From Opitutales bacterium (GTDB lineage: Bacteria; Verrucomicrobiota; Verrucomicrobiia; Opitutales; UBA953), in contig JAILGB010000031.1 in NCBI GenBank assembly GCA_024697185.1, positions 1 through 42,524 of the forward strand: DNA of 42,524 nt, given 5' to 3'. The position numbers and the translations under genes were made by a program. The notes beneath the pieces were generated by a model that worked only from the letters and a program-made list of their open reading frames with translations, searched no databases and was not told where the DNA came from. Every line of letters begins with the position of its first letter. Position 1 is the stretch's first letter. This document shows positions 23,344 to 31,961 of the stretch, piece after piece.

Positions 23344-23357
23344 GGCACATCTGTGCC
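23344..23357. promoter_or_regulatory. Inverted repeat upstream of the protease cluster
   Basis: GGCACA, two bases and TGTGCC form a perfect dyad 53 bases upstream of the paralogue 3 ATG. It could be an operator for the cluster. No promoter boxes could be placed with confidence in the surrounding 23292-23528 gap, which is otherwise featureless apart from A/T runs near 23485-23525. Confidence 0.3.
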
Positions 23358-23528
23358 GTTCTGCAATGGGGGTCTGCACTCTCGTGGTGCGCGCGCGACC
23401 AAAAACTGACGGGGGAATAAGAACCTCGCTCAAATATATTCCTCAGATCTGAAAATGTGCATTTTTCAACGACTCTAATTTAACGAAAAAAAAAAACGGA
23501 ATACAAGTCTTTTTTATATTTTTTCCAA

Positions 23529-25238
23529 TTATTTTTCCAAGCCCCACCGTTCCCGCAAAAATCGCTCTATCGGCGCGAAGCAGAGGCGTTCCATCACCAA
23601 GCCGATAACAATGATGACGAGCATCACGCCATAGACCTTCGCGACGTTCATTTCCTCGCGTCCGGCGTTCAACATCCAGCCCAAGCCGATGCCGCTAAAA
23701 ATATAGACATAGATTTCCGCCGACATCAGCGAACGCCATGCGAAAGCCCAGCCCTGTTTCATTCCCGAAAAAATCAGCGGGAGCGCCGCCGGGAACATCA
23801 CGCGCGTCCAGAGATGAAAACGTTTGGAGCCCATTGTCGCCGCGGCGCGCAGATAGAGCGGCGGGACGGAGCGGATGCCGTTTTCCGTCGCCAGCATCAG
23901 CGACCAGACCGAGCCCATGACGACGACGGTAAGGATCGCCCATTCGTCCTGGCCGAAAATCACCAAAGAGATCGGCACCCAGCAGACGCTCGGCAAACCT
24001 TGGAACGCCAGCGCCAAAACGCCGAGCGTGTTGCGCACAAACGCCGACTGCGACAGGAGCAGTCCCATCGGCAGCGCGATTGCAAAACCGATCAGATAAC
24101 CGACGAAGAGCCGCCGCATCGTCACGAGCAGCGCCGAAAAAAGCGAGAGGTCCTTGACGCTCTCCCAGAGGAAGACGGCGATTTCAGACGGGAGCGGGAA
24201 GACGCCGGAATCTTTTTTGCTGAGATCGAGATGCGTCGTATCGAGCATTTTTTCGACATCGACGACGGACGGCAACGCTCCGCAGTCCAAGCCCGCCGCG
24301 ACATAGTCGTTGAGGAGCCGGCGGTCGAGTTTTTCGGTAAAGACGATTCGCGGGAACGCGTTGCGGACGATGATTTCGGGAAAATCCGAATGGGTTTCCC
24401 GGGAAAGCGCGCGCTGCAGGATCGCCTTGGCCTCGTCCGGGTGCGCGTTGATCCAGGCGGTCAGTTCGTTGTGCCCTTTGACAAAGGCGTCGATGAGATT
24501 GCGGCGTTTGGCGAGCGATTGCGTCGAAGTCGCCAGGACGGTGGTCACGGAGTCAAAGTCTTCCTTGACGAGATGCGCCTTCGCTTCCAGCTCCAAGCGC
24601 GAAACCCAAGGCTCGACCGTCCAGGCAGCCTCCAGATCGCCGGATTTGAAAAGCGCCAGCTGGTCGGGATTTTTTGTCGGGACGACCTGCACGGAGTCCG
24701 TCTCGCCGCGATTGAAGGGAACGTTGTTTTTGCTCAACCAGGCGCGGCAGGCGACATCCTGCGTGTTGCCGAGCTGCGGCGTCGCGATGCGGTGTCCGAT
24801 AAAATCTTTAGGCTGCTGTCCGACAAAATTTGCCGAGGCGACCAAAGCCGCGCCACCCTCCGCCGAGCCCGCGATGAGCCGCACCGCGCCGTCACGTCTC
24901 AAAAACGCGTTGATGGCGGGCGAAGGTCCGACATAAGTCAGATCGATCGAGTCGATCGTCAGCCCTTCCATCGCCGACGGTCCCGCGTTGTAAAGCTGCC
25001 AGGACAGTTTCGTTCCCGCCGGCAAACGCGACGCATACCAGGAACGGCCTTCGCGCTCCATCTGCTGCGCGATCAAAGCCTGGGCGTGGGTGATGTTGGG
25101 AAAATACCCGACGCGCAACTCGTCCGCAGCGGAAGTCTTGCGCAAAGAAAAGCCCTCGCCAAAATCACAACGCCCGACAAACTCCAAAATCCCGAGAAAA
25201 ACGGCGACAAAAAAGATATAAAAAAATGTTCGCTTCAT
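23529..25238 (-). CDS. ABC importer: fused solute-binding and permease protein (nitrate/sulfonate/taurine family)
   Basis: The ATG at 25238, two bases after the DUF218 stop, gives 569 residues. An N-terminal hydrophobic anchor (about 3-20) precedes an SsuA/NrtA-like binding domain (about 35-340), with VGYFPNITHAQAL, YNAGPSAMEGL and LTYVGPSPAINAFL. Then follows a TauC/SsuC-type permease of about six helices (about 355-560), with the EAA-loop region LYLRAAATMGSKRFHLWTRVMFPAALP that docks the ATPase. The binding domain is thus tethered to its channel. No ATPase gene lies nearby, so a partner elsewhere is needed. The ligand could be a sulfonate, nitrate or another small anion. It is the last gene of the waaA operon. 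Confidence 0.85.
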   Translation of the reverse strand: MKRTFFYIFFVAVFLGILEFVGRCDFGEGFSLRKTSAADELRVGYFPNITHAQALIAQQMEREGRSWYASRLPAGTKLSWQLYNAGPSAMEGLTIDSIDLTYVGPSPAINAFLRRDGAVRLIAGSAEGGAALVASANFVGQQPKDFIGHRIATPQLGNTQDVACRAWLSKNNVPFNRGETDSVQVVPTKNPDQLALFKSGDLEAAWTVEPWVSRLELEAKAHLVKEDFDSVTTVLATSTQSLAKRRNLIDAFVKGHNELTAWINAHPDEAKAILQRALSRETHSDFPEIIVRNAFPRIVFTEKLDRRLLNDYVAAGLDCGALPSVVDVEKMLDTTHLDLSKKDSGVFPLPSEIAVFLWESVKDLSLFSALLVTMRRLFVGYLIGFAIALPMGLLLSQSAFVRNTLGVLALAFQGLPSVCWVPISLVIFGQDEWAILTVVVMGSVWSLMLATENGIRSVPPLYLRAAATMGSKRFHLWTRVMFPAALPLIFSGMKQGWAFAWRSLMSAEIYVYIFSGIGLGWMLNAGREEMNVAKVYGVMLVIIVIGLVMERLCFAPIERFLRERWGLEK

Positions 25239-25240
25239 AA

Positions 25241-25864
25241 TCAATCGACAATAAAATATTTGAGCCACGCGAGATAGGCGTAGCAGATTTGGTTGGCTTG
25301 AAACGCATCCCAGCGCGAAGAGGCGAACTCTTCCGAATGGGACTGCATATAAAGTTTATAATCGCGTTCCCACGAATACACCTGCACATCCTTGTAGCCG
25401 GCGCGTTCGAAGAGATATTTGGCGCGGCGTTCCTGCAAACCGCTGCTGAGGACGATCAGGCGCGTGTTTTCGTCGATGCCGGGAACGGCTTTTTTGATCG
25501 TCTCGGGATGATCGATCGTCCGTTTGGCGAAGCTGTCCACCGCAATCGCCGTCGCGGGAACGCCGCCCGCCTGCAAATATTCGACGAGCACATCCTGTCC
25601 CGTTACCACAAAACGGTCCGCCAAGCCCGCGCGCCACACGCGCAACGCCGACAGGGAACGCTGTCCGATATCGCCGCCCAAGACGACGAGCAGATCCGCC
25701 TGATGGAGCTCTTCAAAACTCACGCAGCCCTCGCGCTGTTTGTTCGCCAGATAATCGCCCACGGGCGTTCCCGCGAGCAAGGCGTAAAATGCGATCAAAG
25801 CGGCGGGAACGAGCCAAAAAGCCGCCACGAACGCCCATAATATTTTTTTTAGAAGTCTCATCAT
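25241..25864 (-). CDS. DUF218 / SanA-YdcF family membrane protein
   Basis: The ATG at 25864 (two bases past the nrdG stop) gives 207 residues; a GTG at 25873 would overlap nrdG. An N-terminal membrane helix (about 8-30) is followed by a DUF218 domain with ADLLVVLGGD, the ALRVWRAGLADRFVVTG region and VLSSGLQERRAKYLFERAG. Family members such as SanA and ElyC affect envelope integrity and peptidoglycan precursor recycling, but no reaction is established. The neighbours (waaA, nrdG, ABC protein) do not narrow the function. Confidence 0.8.
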   Translation of the reverse strand: MMRLLKKILWAFVAAFWLVPAALIAFYALLAGTPVGDYLANKQREGCVSFEELHQADLLVVLGGDIGQRSLSALRVWRAGLADRFVVTGQDVLVEYLQAGGVPATAIAVDSFAKRTIDHPETIKKAVPGIDENTRLIVLSSGLQERRAKYLFERAGYKDVQVYSWERDYKLYMQSHSEEFASSRWDAFQANQICYAYLAWLKYFIVD

Positions 25865-25866
25865 TT

Positions 25867-26385
25867 TTACCACCAGGATGTCCAGGGGACGATCACGCCG
25901 TCGGGATTTTTGAGGGTTGCGGGAACGTCGATCAGCCGTTGGTTGCGGGAACCTCTGAACGAAAGCGACGTGTCGCGTTCCGCCAAAACGAAGAGGCCGT
26001 CAACAAGCACATCGATATAGGGCAAAATCTGACGCAGACGCGCATCCGCCACGATTTCCTCATAGAGAAAACCCGTATAGCACCAAATGTTCTTGTCGTA
26101 GTTTTCCTTCGCCAACTTTGCGAGCGCGGCAAATCCTTCGACCTGGTAAAGCGGATCGCCGCCCGAAAAAGTGATGTTGGAGCTCGGAGAGCCCTCGAGA
26201 ATGGCGGCCATGATCTCCTCCGGCGTCATCGCCGTGCCCTGATCGAATTTCCAAGTCTGCGGATTGTGGCAGCCTTCACAAAAATGCCTGCAGCCCGCGC
26301 AATAGACCGTCGTCCGCATACCGGGACCGTCCACAAAAGTGTCGAAAATGATGTCGATGACGCGAATGGTGTTTTGCTCCGCCAT
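25867..26385 (-). CDS. nrdG: Anaerobic ribonucleotide reductase activating protein
   Basis: This radical-SAM activase makes the glycyl radical on NrdD, needed for dNTP synthesis without oxygen. The length is 172 residues. The CxxxCxxC iron-sulfur motif is C32, C36 and C39 in CRHFCEGCHNPQTW, and NITFSGGDPLYQ is the SAM-binding GGDP segment. The partner nrdD is not in the window. Its presence implies growth under anaerobic conditions. It lies seven bases downstream of waaA. Confidence 0.93.
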   Translation of the reverse strand: MAEQNTIRVIDIIFDTFVDGPGMRTTVYCAGCRHFCEGCHNPQTWKFDQGTAMTPEEIMAAILEGSPSSNITFSGGDPLYQVEGFAALAKLAKENYDKNIWCYTGFLYEEIVADARLRQILPYIDVLVDGLFVLAERDTSLSFRGSRNQRLIDVPATLKNPDGVIVPWTSWW

Positions 26386-26392
26386 AAAAAAA

Positions 26393-27700
26393 TTATCTCA
26401 GGAAATCGCAGATTTTTTCAAAAACGCGCACAGTCGCGCCCTGGTTATCGGCGTGCCAGCGTCTCGAAGCCGCCGACATCGCCGCCCGCCGTTCGGCGTC
26501 GTCCAAAAGCCGGCAGAGCGCGTCCTCCGCCTCCTCCGCCGTCTTGACCTTGACGGCAGCCCCGATATCTTCGAGCGCGCGGCAGACGTCGCGGAAATTG
26601 CTCATTCCCGGCCCGTAAACCATCGGCACGCCCAAAGCCGCGCACTCGATCGGCGTCTGACCGCCTTTGTTGGGCGGGAGACTTTTGCCGACAAACGCCA
26701 ATGTCGCCACCTGCGAAAGTTTGCGCAGCTCGCCCGTCGTGTCCGCCACGCAAATGTCCGCGTCCGCGGGAACGGCCTCCGGAGCCGTCTGCGAGCGAAG
26801 ATACCATTTGAACGGCGTGTTTTTCAAAATCGCCACAATCTCCTCACGGCGCTCCGCATGGCGCGGCACGATCAGCAGTTTCAGATCCGGACGGCGTTCC
26901 CGCGAGCGCGAAAACGCCTTGAGCGCCATCGCCTCCTCGCCCGGCCAGGTCGAAGACGCCAGGAGGACTTCGCCCGCCGATGACGGTGCCTGCGAAGGAT
27001 TGAAAAGCTCACAATAAAGCGCGCGCTTTTGCTCCGGCGAAAAAAGCTGACCGCCCGCCGCATCAAATTTCATATTGCCCGCCAAAATCATTTTTTCCGC
27101 GGGAACGCCCAAGGACGCAATGCGCTCGAAATCGTTTTGTGTTCCCGCGCAAACAAAGTCGATGTGGGAGAAAATGCGTTTTGCCAAAAATGACAGTTTG
27201 CGGTAGCGTTTGAACGAGCGGTCGCTCAATCGCGCGTTGACAAGCACGACGGGAACGTCGCGTTCCCGCGCCTGATGCAGATGCTCCGGCCAGAGTTCGC
27301 CCTCCATCTGGATCATCAGCGACGGCGCAAAACGTCGCCACGCCATAGCGGAAAACGCCCAAAAATCAAACGGGAAACACGCGCTCACCGTCACGAGATC
27401 CGCGTATTTTTCGTGAATGATCTTGTAGGCGGTCGAAGTCGTCGTCGTCAAAATCACCTCGACATCGCCGCGCACCTTGAGCGCCTTCAACAACGGCGCC
27501 ACCGCCTCCGTCTCCCCGACCGAAACCGCCTGAATCCAAATGCGATGAACGCCCGCCCGACGCGGCGGCAGCTTGGGCACAAAACCGAAGCGATGGGAAA
27601 AATCCTCACCGTAACCGCCGCGCTTTAACATGCGCGCGACATAATAAGGGCTCGTCAGCAAAAAAAAGGGCAAAATGAGCAAACGATAAAGCCAAATCAT
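26393..27700 (-). CDS. waaA: 3-deoxy-D-manno-octulosonic acid (Kdo) transferase
   Basis: This inner-membrane glycosyltransferase adds Kdo to lipid A precursor. From the ATG at 27700 the protein has 435 residues; a longer open frame would start inside the promoter. An N-terminal hydrophobic segment (1-18) is followed by the N-lobe with WIQAVSVGE, whose Glu63 corresponds to the catalytic base of Aquifex WaaA. The IQMEGELWPEHL region and a C-lobe with GQTPIECAALGVPMVYGPGMSNF follow. With lpxC-fabZ and lpxA it indicates true lipopolysaccharide. It heads a unit with nrdG, DUF218 and the ABC fusion. An inverted octamer pair (27250-27268) encodes ARERDVPVVL. Confidence 0.95.
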   Translation of the reverse strand: MIWLYRLLILPFFLLTSPYYVARMLKRGGYGEDFSHRFGFVPKLPPRRAGVHRIWIQAVSVGETEAVAPLLKALKVRGDVEVILTTTTSTAYKIIHEKYADLVTVSACFPFDFWAFSAMAWRRFAPSLMIQMEGELWPEHLHQARERDVPVVLVNARLSDRSFKRYRKLSFLAKRIFSHIDFVCAGTQNDFERIASLGVPAEKMILAGNMKFDAAGGQLFSPEQKRALYCELFNPSQAPSSAGEVLLASSTWPGEEAMALKAFSRSRERRPDLKLLIVPRHAERREEIVAILKNTPFKWYLRSQTAPEAVPADADICVADTTGELRKLSQVATLAFVGKSLPPNKGGQTPIECAALGVPMVYGPGMSNFRDVCRALEDIGAAVKVKTAEEAEDALCRLLDDAERRAAMSAASRRWHADNQGATVRVFEKICDFLR

Positions 27701-27709
27701 AATAGAATC

Positions 27710-27738
27710 ATTATAAAAATTTGGGCGATGATTCTCAA
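27710..27738 (-). promoter_or_regulatory. Sigma-70-type promoter for the waaA operon
   Basis: On the minus strand TTGAGA (27738-27733), 17 bases, TATAAT (27715-27710). The expected transcription start is about three bases before the ATG at 27700, so the leader is too short for a Shine-Dalgarno. Confidence 0.6.
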
Positions 27739-27784
27739 ACAGAAATCCCGTTCCCGCGGGCAAAAAAAGCGTTCCCGCGACGCA

Positions 27785-29080
27785 TTATCGGACTTTGCCG
27801 GTCAAGGCGTCTTTTTCGATCCCGCAGAGCTCCACCTGCGCGAGCGTATTGGCGGGATGGACGCCCTCGACGAGCACCCGCAGATAGTTTTGCGTATAGG
27901 CGGGCGTCACGTTTTTGCCGGGAACGGGATTTTCAAAAAGCACCTCTTGGGTCTGTCCGATATATTTGAGCATGAACGCGCGGCGTTTTTTTGCCGACAG
28001 TCCACGCAAAATCGCCGAACGGCGTTGTCTCACGGGAACAGGAACCTGGTCCTGTCGTCGCGCGGCGCTCGTCGTCGGGCGTTCCGAATAGGTGAAAACG
28101 TGGCAAAAGGTGAACGGCTGCCGCATGAAGTTGTCGCAGGTCATCTCAAACTCCGCATCCGTCTCGCCCGGGAACGCGATCATAATGTCCGTTCCCACCG
28201 TCAGCCCCGGCACGCGCGACACGGCGCGGTTCAAAAACTGAAAATATTCGGCGACATCGTAATGCCGGTGCATATCCTTCAAAATCCTGTCGCAGGCGCT
28301 CTGGATCGGCAGATGCAAGAACGGCATCAGCGGATGCGCGGGATTCGCCATCCGGTCGAGAATCCCCTCGGGAACGGTTTTGGGCTCGATACTGCCGATG
28401 CGAATGCGCGCCAGCTGCGGGATCGCCGCCAGGGCATCGACGATCTCGACAATCGTCTTGTCCCCAAAACGGTAAGTGCCGATATTGACGCCCGTGAGCA
28501 CGAGTTCGCGAACACCGCGCGCGACAAGGGAGCGGGCTTCGGCGACGATGTCCTCAAAATCGCGGGAACGCGCCCTGCCGCGAGCCTTGGGGATCAGACA
28601 GTAGCTGCACATGAAATCGCAGCCGTCCTGGATCTTCAGATTGGCGCGCAGACTGATTGCCTGGGTGACGGGAACGAAGGGAACCTTGAAATCCTCCTTG
28701 GGCATCGCCACGACCGTCTGCCGCGGGAACGGCAATTTTTGCAAATCTCGCGGCAACCAGGCGTCCGTCGCGAGTTTGTCGCGATTGCCGACGATCAGAT
28801 CGACACCGGGGATTTTTGCCAAAGCCGCCGCCGAAGTCTGCGCATAACAACCTGTCACGACACAAAACGCCTGCGGATTCTGGCGGACAAAGTTGCGCAC
28901 GATCTGACGGCATTTCGCCTCCGCCAAACGCGTTACCGCGCAAGTGTTGACGATCCCGAGATCGACACCGGACGAGCCCCACGGCAAAATCTCGAAACCG
29001 CGCGCGACAAGCTGGTCCGACAACACTTCCGTCTCATATTGATTGAGACGACAGCCGAGTGTAAAAATCGATGCCTTCAT
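27785..29080 (-). CDS. mtaB: tRNA (N6-threonylcarbamoyladenosine-37 C2) methylthiotransferase
   Basis: This radical-SAM enzyme converts t6A37 to ms2t6A37 in tRNAs reading ANN codons. From the ATG at 29080 it has 431 residues; a TTG at 29104 would overlap sua5. Order: UPF0004 domain with FTLGCRLNQYETE, NTCAVT and VTGCYAQ; radical-SAM core with DGCDFMCSYCLIP (CxxxCxxC); C-terminal TRAM-like region. CRLNQYE rather than the MiaB-type motif supports MtaB. It directly follows sua5, which makes the t6A precursor, so two steps of one modification are adjacent. Confidence 0.93.
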   Translation of the reverse strand: MKASIFTLGCRLNQYETEVLSDQLVARGFEILPWGSSGVDLGIVNTCAVTRLAEAKCRQIVRNFVRQNPQAFCVVTGCYAQTSAAALAKIPGVDLIVGNRDKLATDAWLPRDLQKLPFPRQTVVAMPKEDFKVPFVPVTQAISLRANLKIQDGCDFMCSYCLIPKARGRARSRDFEDIVAEARSLVARGVRELVLTGVNIGTYRFGDKTIVEIVDALAAIPQLARIRIGSIEPKTVPEGILDRMANPAHPLMPFLHLPIQSACDRILKDMHRHYDVAEYFQFLNRAVSRVPGLTVGTDIMIAFPGETDAEFEMTCDNFMRQPFTFCHVFTYSERPTTSAARRQDQVPVPVRQRRSAILRGLSAKKRRAFMLKYIGQTQEVLFENPVPGKNVTPAYTQNYLRVLVEGVHPANTLAQVELCGIEKDALTGKVR

Positions 29081-29100
29081 CTTTTTGCCGTTCCCGTCGC

Positions 29101-30090
29101 TCAAAGTTTTGCCGCCGCGCGCGACAGGCGGTCGTTGACTGCCGTGCCGATCCCGCCGTCCGGCGAGCGCTCGATATAAATTTTTGAAAAGCCCATCCCG
29201 TCGAGCCGGCGCAAAAACTCAAAAATATTGCGCGCGACAGTCGTCTGGTCGCCGTCTTCCGAAAGCCAAAAAACATTTTTTGACAGCGTTCCCGCGCCCG
29301 GATCCGCAGGCCGACGCTGCCAGACGACTGCCGTTCCCGCCGCATTTTCCTCTGCGGGAACGCCTTCAAAAAGTTCGACGCGCGTCCTGGGGCTGTAATG
29401 TTTTTTCAAAAGTCCCGGTGCGAGCATTCCCTTGTCCGCCGCCGTCTCCATCAATCCTTTGCCGAGCGCCACGGGAACGCCGAGGCAGGCTTCAAGCCGT
29501 TCCCGCGAAATCACACCCGGGCGCAGGAGCACCGGGTTGTCGCCGACCAGGACGATCGCGGACTCGACACCGCAGTCGCAACGCCCGCCATCGACGATAT
29601 AACGCAGACGGTCGCCCAGCGAATCTTGCACATGCTGCGCCGTCGTCGGGCTGACATAGCCAAACTGGTTGGCGCTCGGAGCCGCCAAGGGCAGATCGGC
29701 GCGCTGCAATATTTTTCGCGCCACGGGATGCGCCGGCATACGGATCGCCACCGTCGGATGACCCGCCGTCACGAGATCGGGAACGATTTTTTTCTTAGGC
29801 AAAACCAAAGTCAGCGGGCCGGGCCAAAAAGCCTCCGCCAGGCGTTTTACAAACGGATGGGAAATGTCCGCGAGCGTTCCCGCCTGCTCCAAAGAATGGA
29901 CATGAACAATCAAAGGATCGATGAACGGCCGCGATTTGACGGCAAAAATCTGACGGACCGCAGCCTCGCAAAAGGCGTTCGCCGCCAAGCCGTAAACGGT
30001 TTCCGTCGGGATCGCGACCAAAGCGCCCGCGCGCAGCGTTCCCGCCGCCAAGTCCAAATCCGCATCGCTGTCCGTCAAAATCTCCGCCAT
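29101..30090 (-). CDS. sua5: L-threonylcarbamoyladenylate synthase, Sua5 type
   Basis: This enzyme makes threonylcarbamoyl-AMP from threonine, bicarbonate and ATP for t6A37 synthesis. The 329-residue form has the YrdC domain (about 10-200, with IPTETVYGLAANAF, KSRPFIDPLIVH and PLAAPSANQFGYVSPT) plus a C-terminal Sua5 domain (about 235-329), joined by LAPGLLKKHYSPRT. It starts three bases after the 30094-30831 gene and leads into mtaB. Octamers are frequent in the C-terminal domain and rare in the YrdC core. Confidence 0.94.
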   Translation of the reverse strand: MAEILTDSDADLDLAAGTLRAGALVAIPTETVYGLAANAFCEAAVRQIFAVKSRPFIDPLIVHVHSLEQAGTLADISHPFVKRLAEAFWPGPLTLVLPKKKIVPDLVTAGHPTVAIRMPAHPVARKILQRADLPLAAPSANQFGYVSPTTAQHVQDSLGDRLRYIVDGGRCDCGVESAIVLVGDNPVLLRPGVISRERLEACLGVPVALGKGLMETAADKGMLAPGLLKKHYSPRTRVELFEGVPAEENAAGTAVVWQRRPADPGAGTLSKNVFWLSEDGDQTTVARNIFEFLRRLDGMGFSKIYIERSPDGGIGTAVNDRLSRAAAKL

Positions 30091-30093
30091 TTT

Positions 30094-30831
30094 TTAAAAA
30101 CCCATTTCAATCCTGAACGCCTCCTCGGCAAAGCCGTTCCCGCGTATCTTTTCGCGCAGATATTCGACCGCGCGACGATCCGTCTCGGGATCGCCCGAAG
30201 ACTGTTCGACGACAAAAATCCGGTTCTCGACGGGACCGTAACAAAAAAGCGACAAGGGCTCCAAAAGCATTTTTGAAGAACTGAACAGGGAACGCTGTTC
30301 CCGAAACGTTTTTAAAACCTTTCCGTCGCGGAGGGAACGCAACTCGATCACCATCTGCGAATCGCCGGGATTGGCAATCTTGACGACGGTCGTGCCCATC
30401 GTCGCCGCGAGATCCTTGCCGATCGGCGAAACAAGCGCATTGTCAAGCAGCCGGAAACCCGCCTGGCGTTCCCGCGCAAAACCGTCATCGACTAAATCTT
30501 TGTCGTGATTGATCCGATAAACGCCGCCGAAGGCGAGAAAAAGATTCTCCTCGTTCAAATTTTCGCCGACCTTGAAATCTGAACCGTAATTTAACGGCGT
30601 CGCCAAAAAAAGCGGCTCGGAATCATAAAGCGTGCCCTCCCAGTCGATCGTTTCGAGAATCGAAACCTTGACATCGCGACCCGGGCGCGTCGGCTCAAAA
30701 GAAAAACCGGGTCTCAAAAAAAACAGCGTCGTCAAAATGAACAGGCACAAAACACCCGCTGCCGCCAACAGCGAGCCCGCCAGCTCGCGGCGATAAAAAC
30801 GATAGACCCACAATCTGCCCGTCAGTCGCAT
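30094..30831 (-). CDS. Single-pass membrane protein of unknown function
   Basis: I do not recognise a family. The longer frame runs into ribD, so the ATG at 30831 (MRLTGRLWVYRFYRREL) is the likely start, giving 245 residues. One hydrophobic helix at about 18-38 follows a basic N-terminus. The rest should be outside the cytoplasm and is predicted mixed alpha/beta, with two short regions (KVGENLNEENLFLAFGGVY and IVELRSLRDG-like text) but no catalytic motif I can name. It lies between ribD (32 bases) and sua5 (3 bases) in the purF operon. Confidence 0.7.
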   Translation of the reverse strand: MRLTGRLWVYRFYRRELAGSLLAAAGVLCLFILTTLFFLRPGFSFEPTRPGRDVKVSILETIDWEGTLYDSEPLFLATPLNYGSDFKVGENLNEENLFLAFGGVYRINHDKDLVDDGFARERQAGFRLLDNALVSPIGKDLAATMGTTVVKIANPGDSQMVIELRSLRDGKVLKTFREQRSLFSSSKMLLEPLSLFCYGPVENRIFVVEQSSGDPETDRRAVEYLREKIRGNGFAEEAFRIEMGF

Positions 30832-30863
30832 GACAAGTAAAATTCTAAAGGACGTTCCCGCCG

Positions 30864-31961
30864 TTAGCCAATCAAAAATTGCTGCTCCACATCCTCGCCC
30901 AAACGGCGTTCGAGCACCGGCGTCGCGCGGGCGGAGTCCGAAAAATACCGCACGGGCGACCGTTCCGGCGGACCGCCGGCACAATAGGCATAGAGATAAT
31001 CCGCCTGACCCGCCTCAAAAAGTGTTTTCAAAAAACTCGGCCCGCACTCAAAATAAACGCCGTCCAGATGCGCCTCCCAACAGCGTTCCCGCAGTTCCCT
31101 CCAATAGGCGTCAGGCTCCTCCGGCAACGCCCAAAGCGCGATCCCGCGGGAACGCAAAAGCGCCTCCGCGCGCGCCGCCGTTCCCGTCACCGTCACAAAA
31201 ACAGTCCGTTCCCGCGCAAAGCGATCATTGTAAATCTCCAAATCCTCCAAACGCTCCAAAGTCCGTCCCGAACGGTCAAACACCAGGCGCGTGTGACACG
31301 AGACCGGATGGCCCTGGCGACGGATCGTCAAGCGGGGATTGTCCACAAGCACCGTCTGCGTCGAAGTCGCAATCGCCGGAAAATATTGCCGTTCCCGCGC
31401 CACCTGCGCCGCCGTCGCCGTTCCCGTGATCTTCGCGGTTTTGCCGGCTTCAAAAAACATCGCTCCCTGGCGGGTGATCGCGCAACGCGCGGCAAAAAGC
31501 GGCGTCTTGTGCACGATCGTGTGGTTAAAAATCGGATTGAGGGCGGCGCATTCCTGCGCGAGTTCGCCCTGCTCGACTGCGATCCCGCGGGAACGCAAAA
31601 TCTCGATCGCGCGACCGCGATGCAACGGATTGGGATCGAGCGCACCGATAACGACTTTTGAAATCCCCGCCGCGACGATGGCGTCCGTGCAGGCGCCCGT
31701 ATGACCATGCGTCGAACACGGCTCGAGCGTCACATACATCGTCACACCGGCGGGATCGATCCCGCGTTCCCGCAAAATCGCCAACGCGTTGCGTTCCGCA
31801 TGCGGCATTCCCGCGCGCTGGTGCCAACCGGTCGCCACAATCTCGCGGGAACGGTTATCGACACAGACACAGCCGACCATGGGATTGGGTGCCGTCGTGC
31901 CCAGCGCGTTGCGGGCGATCTCAAGCGCCAACGCCATCGGCGACTGTCCGCGATCCGCCAT
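30864..31961 (-). CDS. ribD: Bifunctional riboflavin deaminase/reductase
   Basis: This enzyme carries out two consecutive steps of riboflavin synthesis: deamination of the pyrimidine, then NADPH-dependent reduction of the ribosyl group. The 365 residues show a zinc deaminase (about 1-145, with APNPMVGCV, HAERNAL and EPCSTHGHTGAC) and a RibD_C reductase (about 150-365, with ITRQGAMFF and the FECGPSFLKTLFEAG substrate-site region). Its ATG overlaps the amidase stop (TGATG). ribB, ribE and ribH are absent from the window. Confidence 0.94.
   Translation of the reverse strand: MADRGQSPMALALEIARNALGTTAPNPMVGCVCVDNRSREIVATGWHQRAGMPHAERNALAILRERGIDPAGVTMYVTLEPCSTHGHTGACTDAIVAAGISKVVIGALDPNPLHRGRAIEILRSRGIAVEQGELAQECAALNPIFNHTIVHKTPLFAARCAITRQGAMFFEAGKTAKITGTATAAQVARERQYFPAIATSTQTVLVDNPRLTIRRQGHPVSCHTRLVFDRSGRTLERLEDLEIYNDRFARERTVFVTVTGTAARAEALLRSRGIALWALPEEPDAYWRELRERCWEAHLDGVYFECGPSFLKTLFEAGQADYLYAYCAGGPPERSPVRYFSDSARATPVLERRLGEDVEQQFLIG

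Noticed and set aside
23341-23356. Sigma-54 promoter before the protease cluster
   Set aside because: GGCAC is present on the minus strand but the GC at -12 is not at the required spacing.
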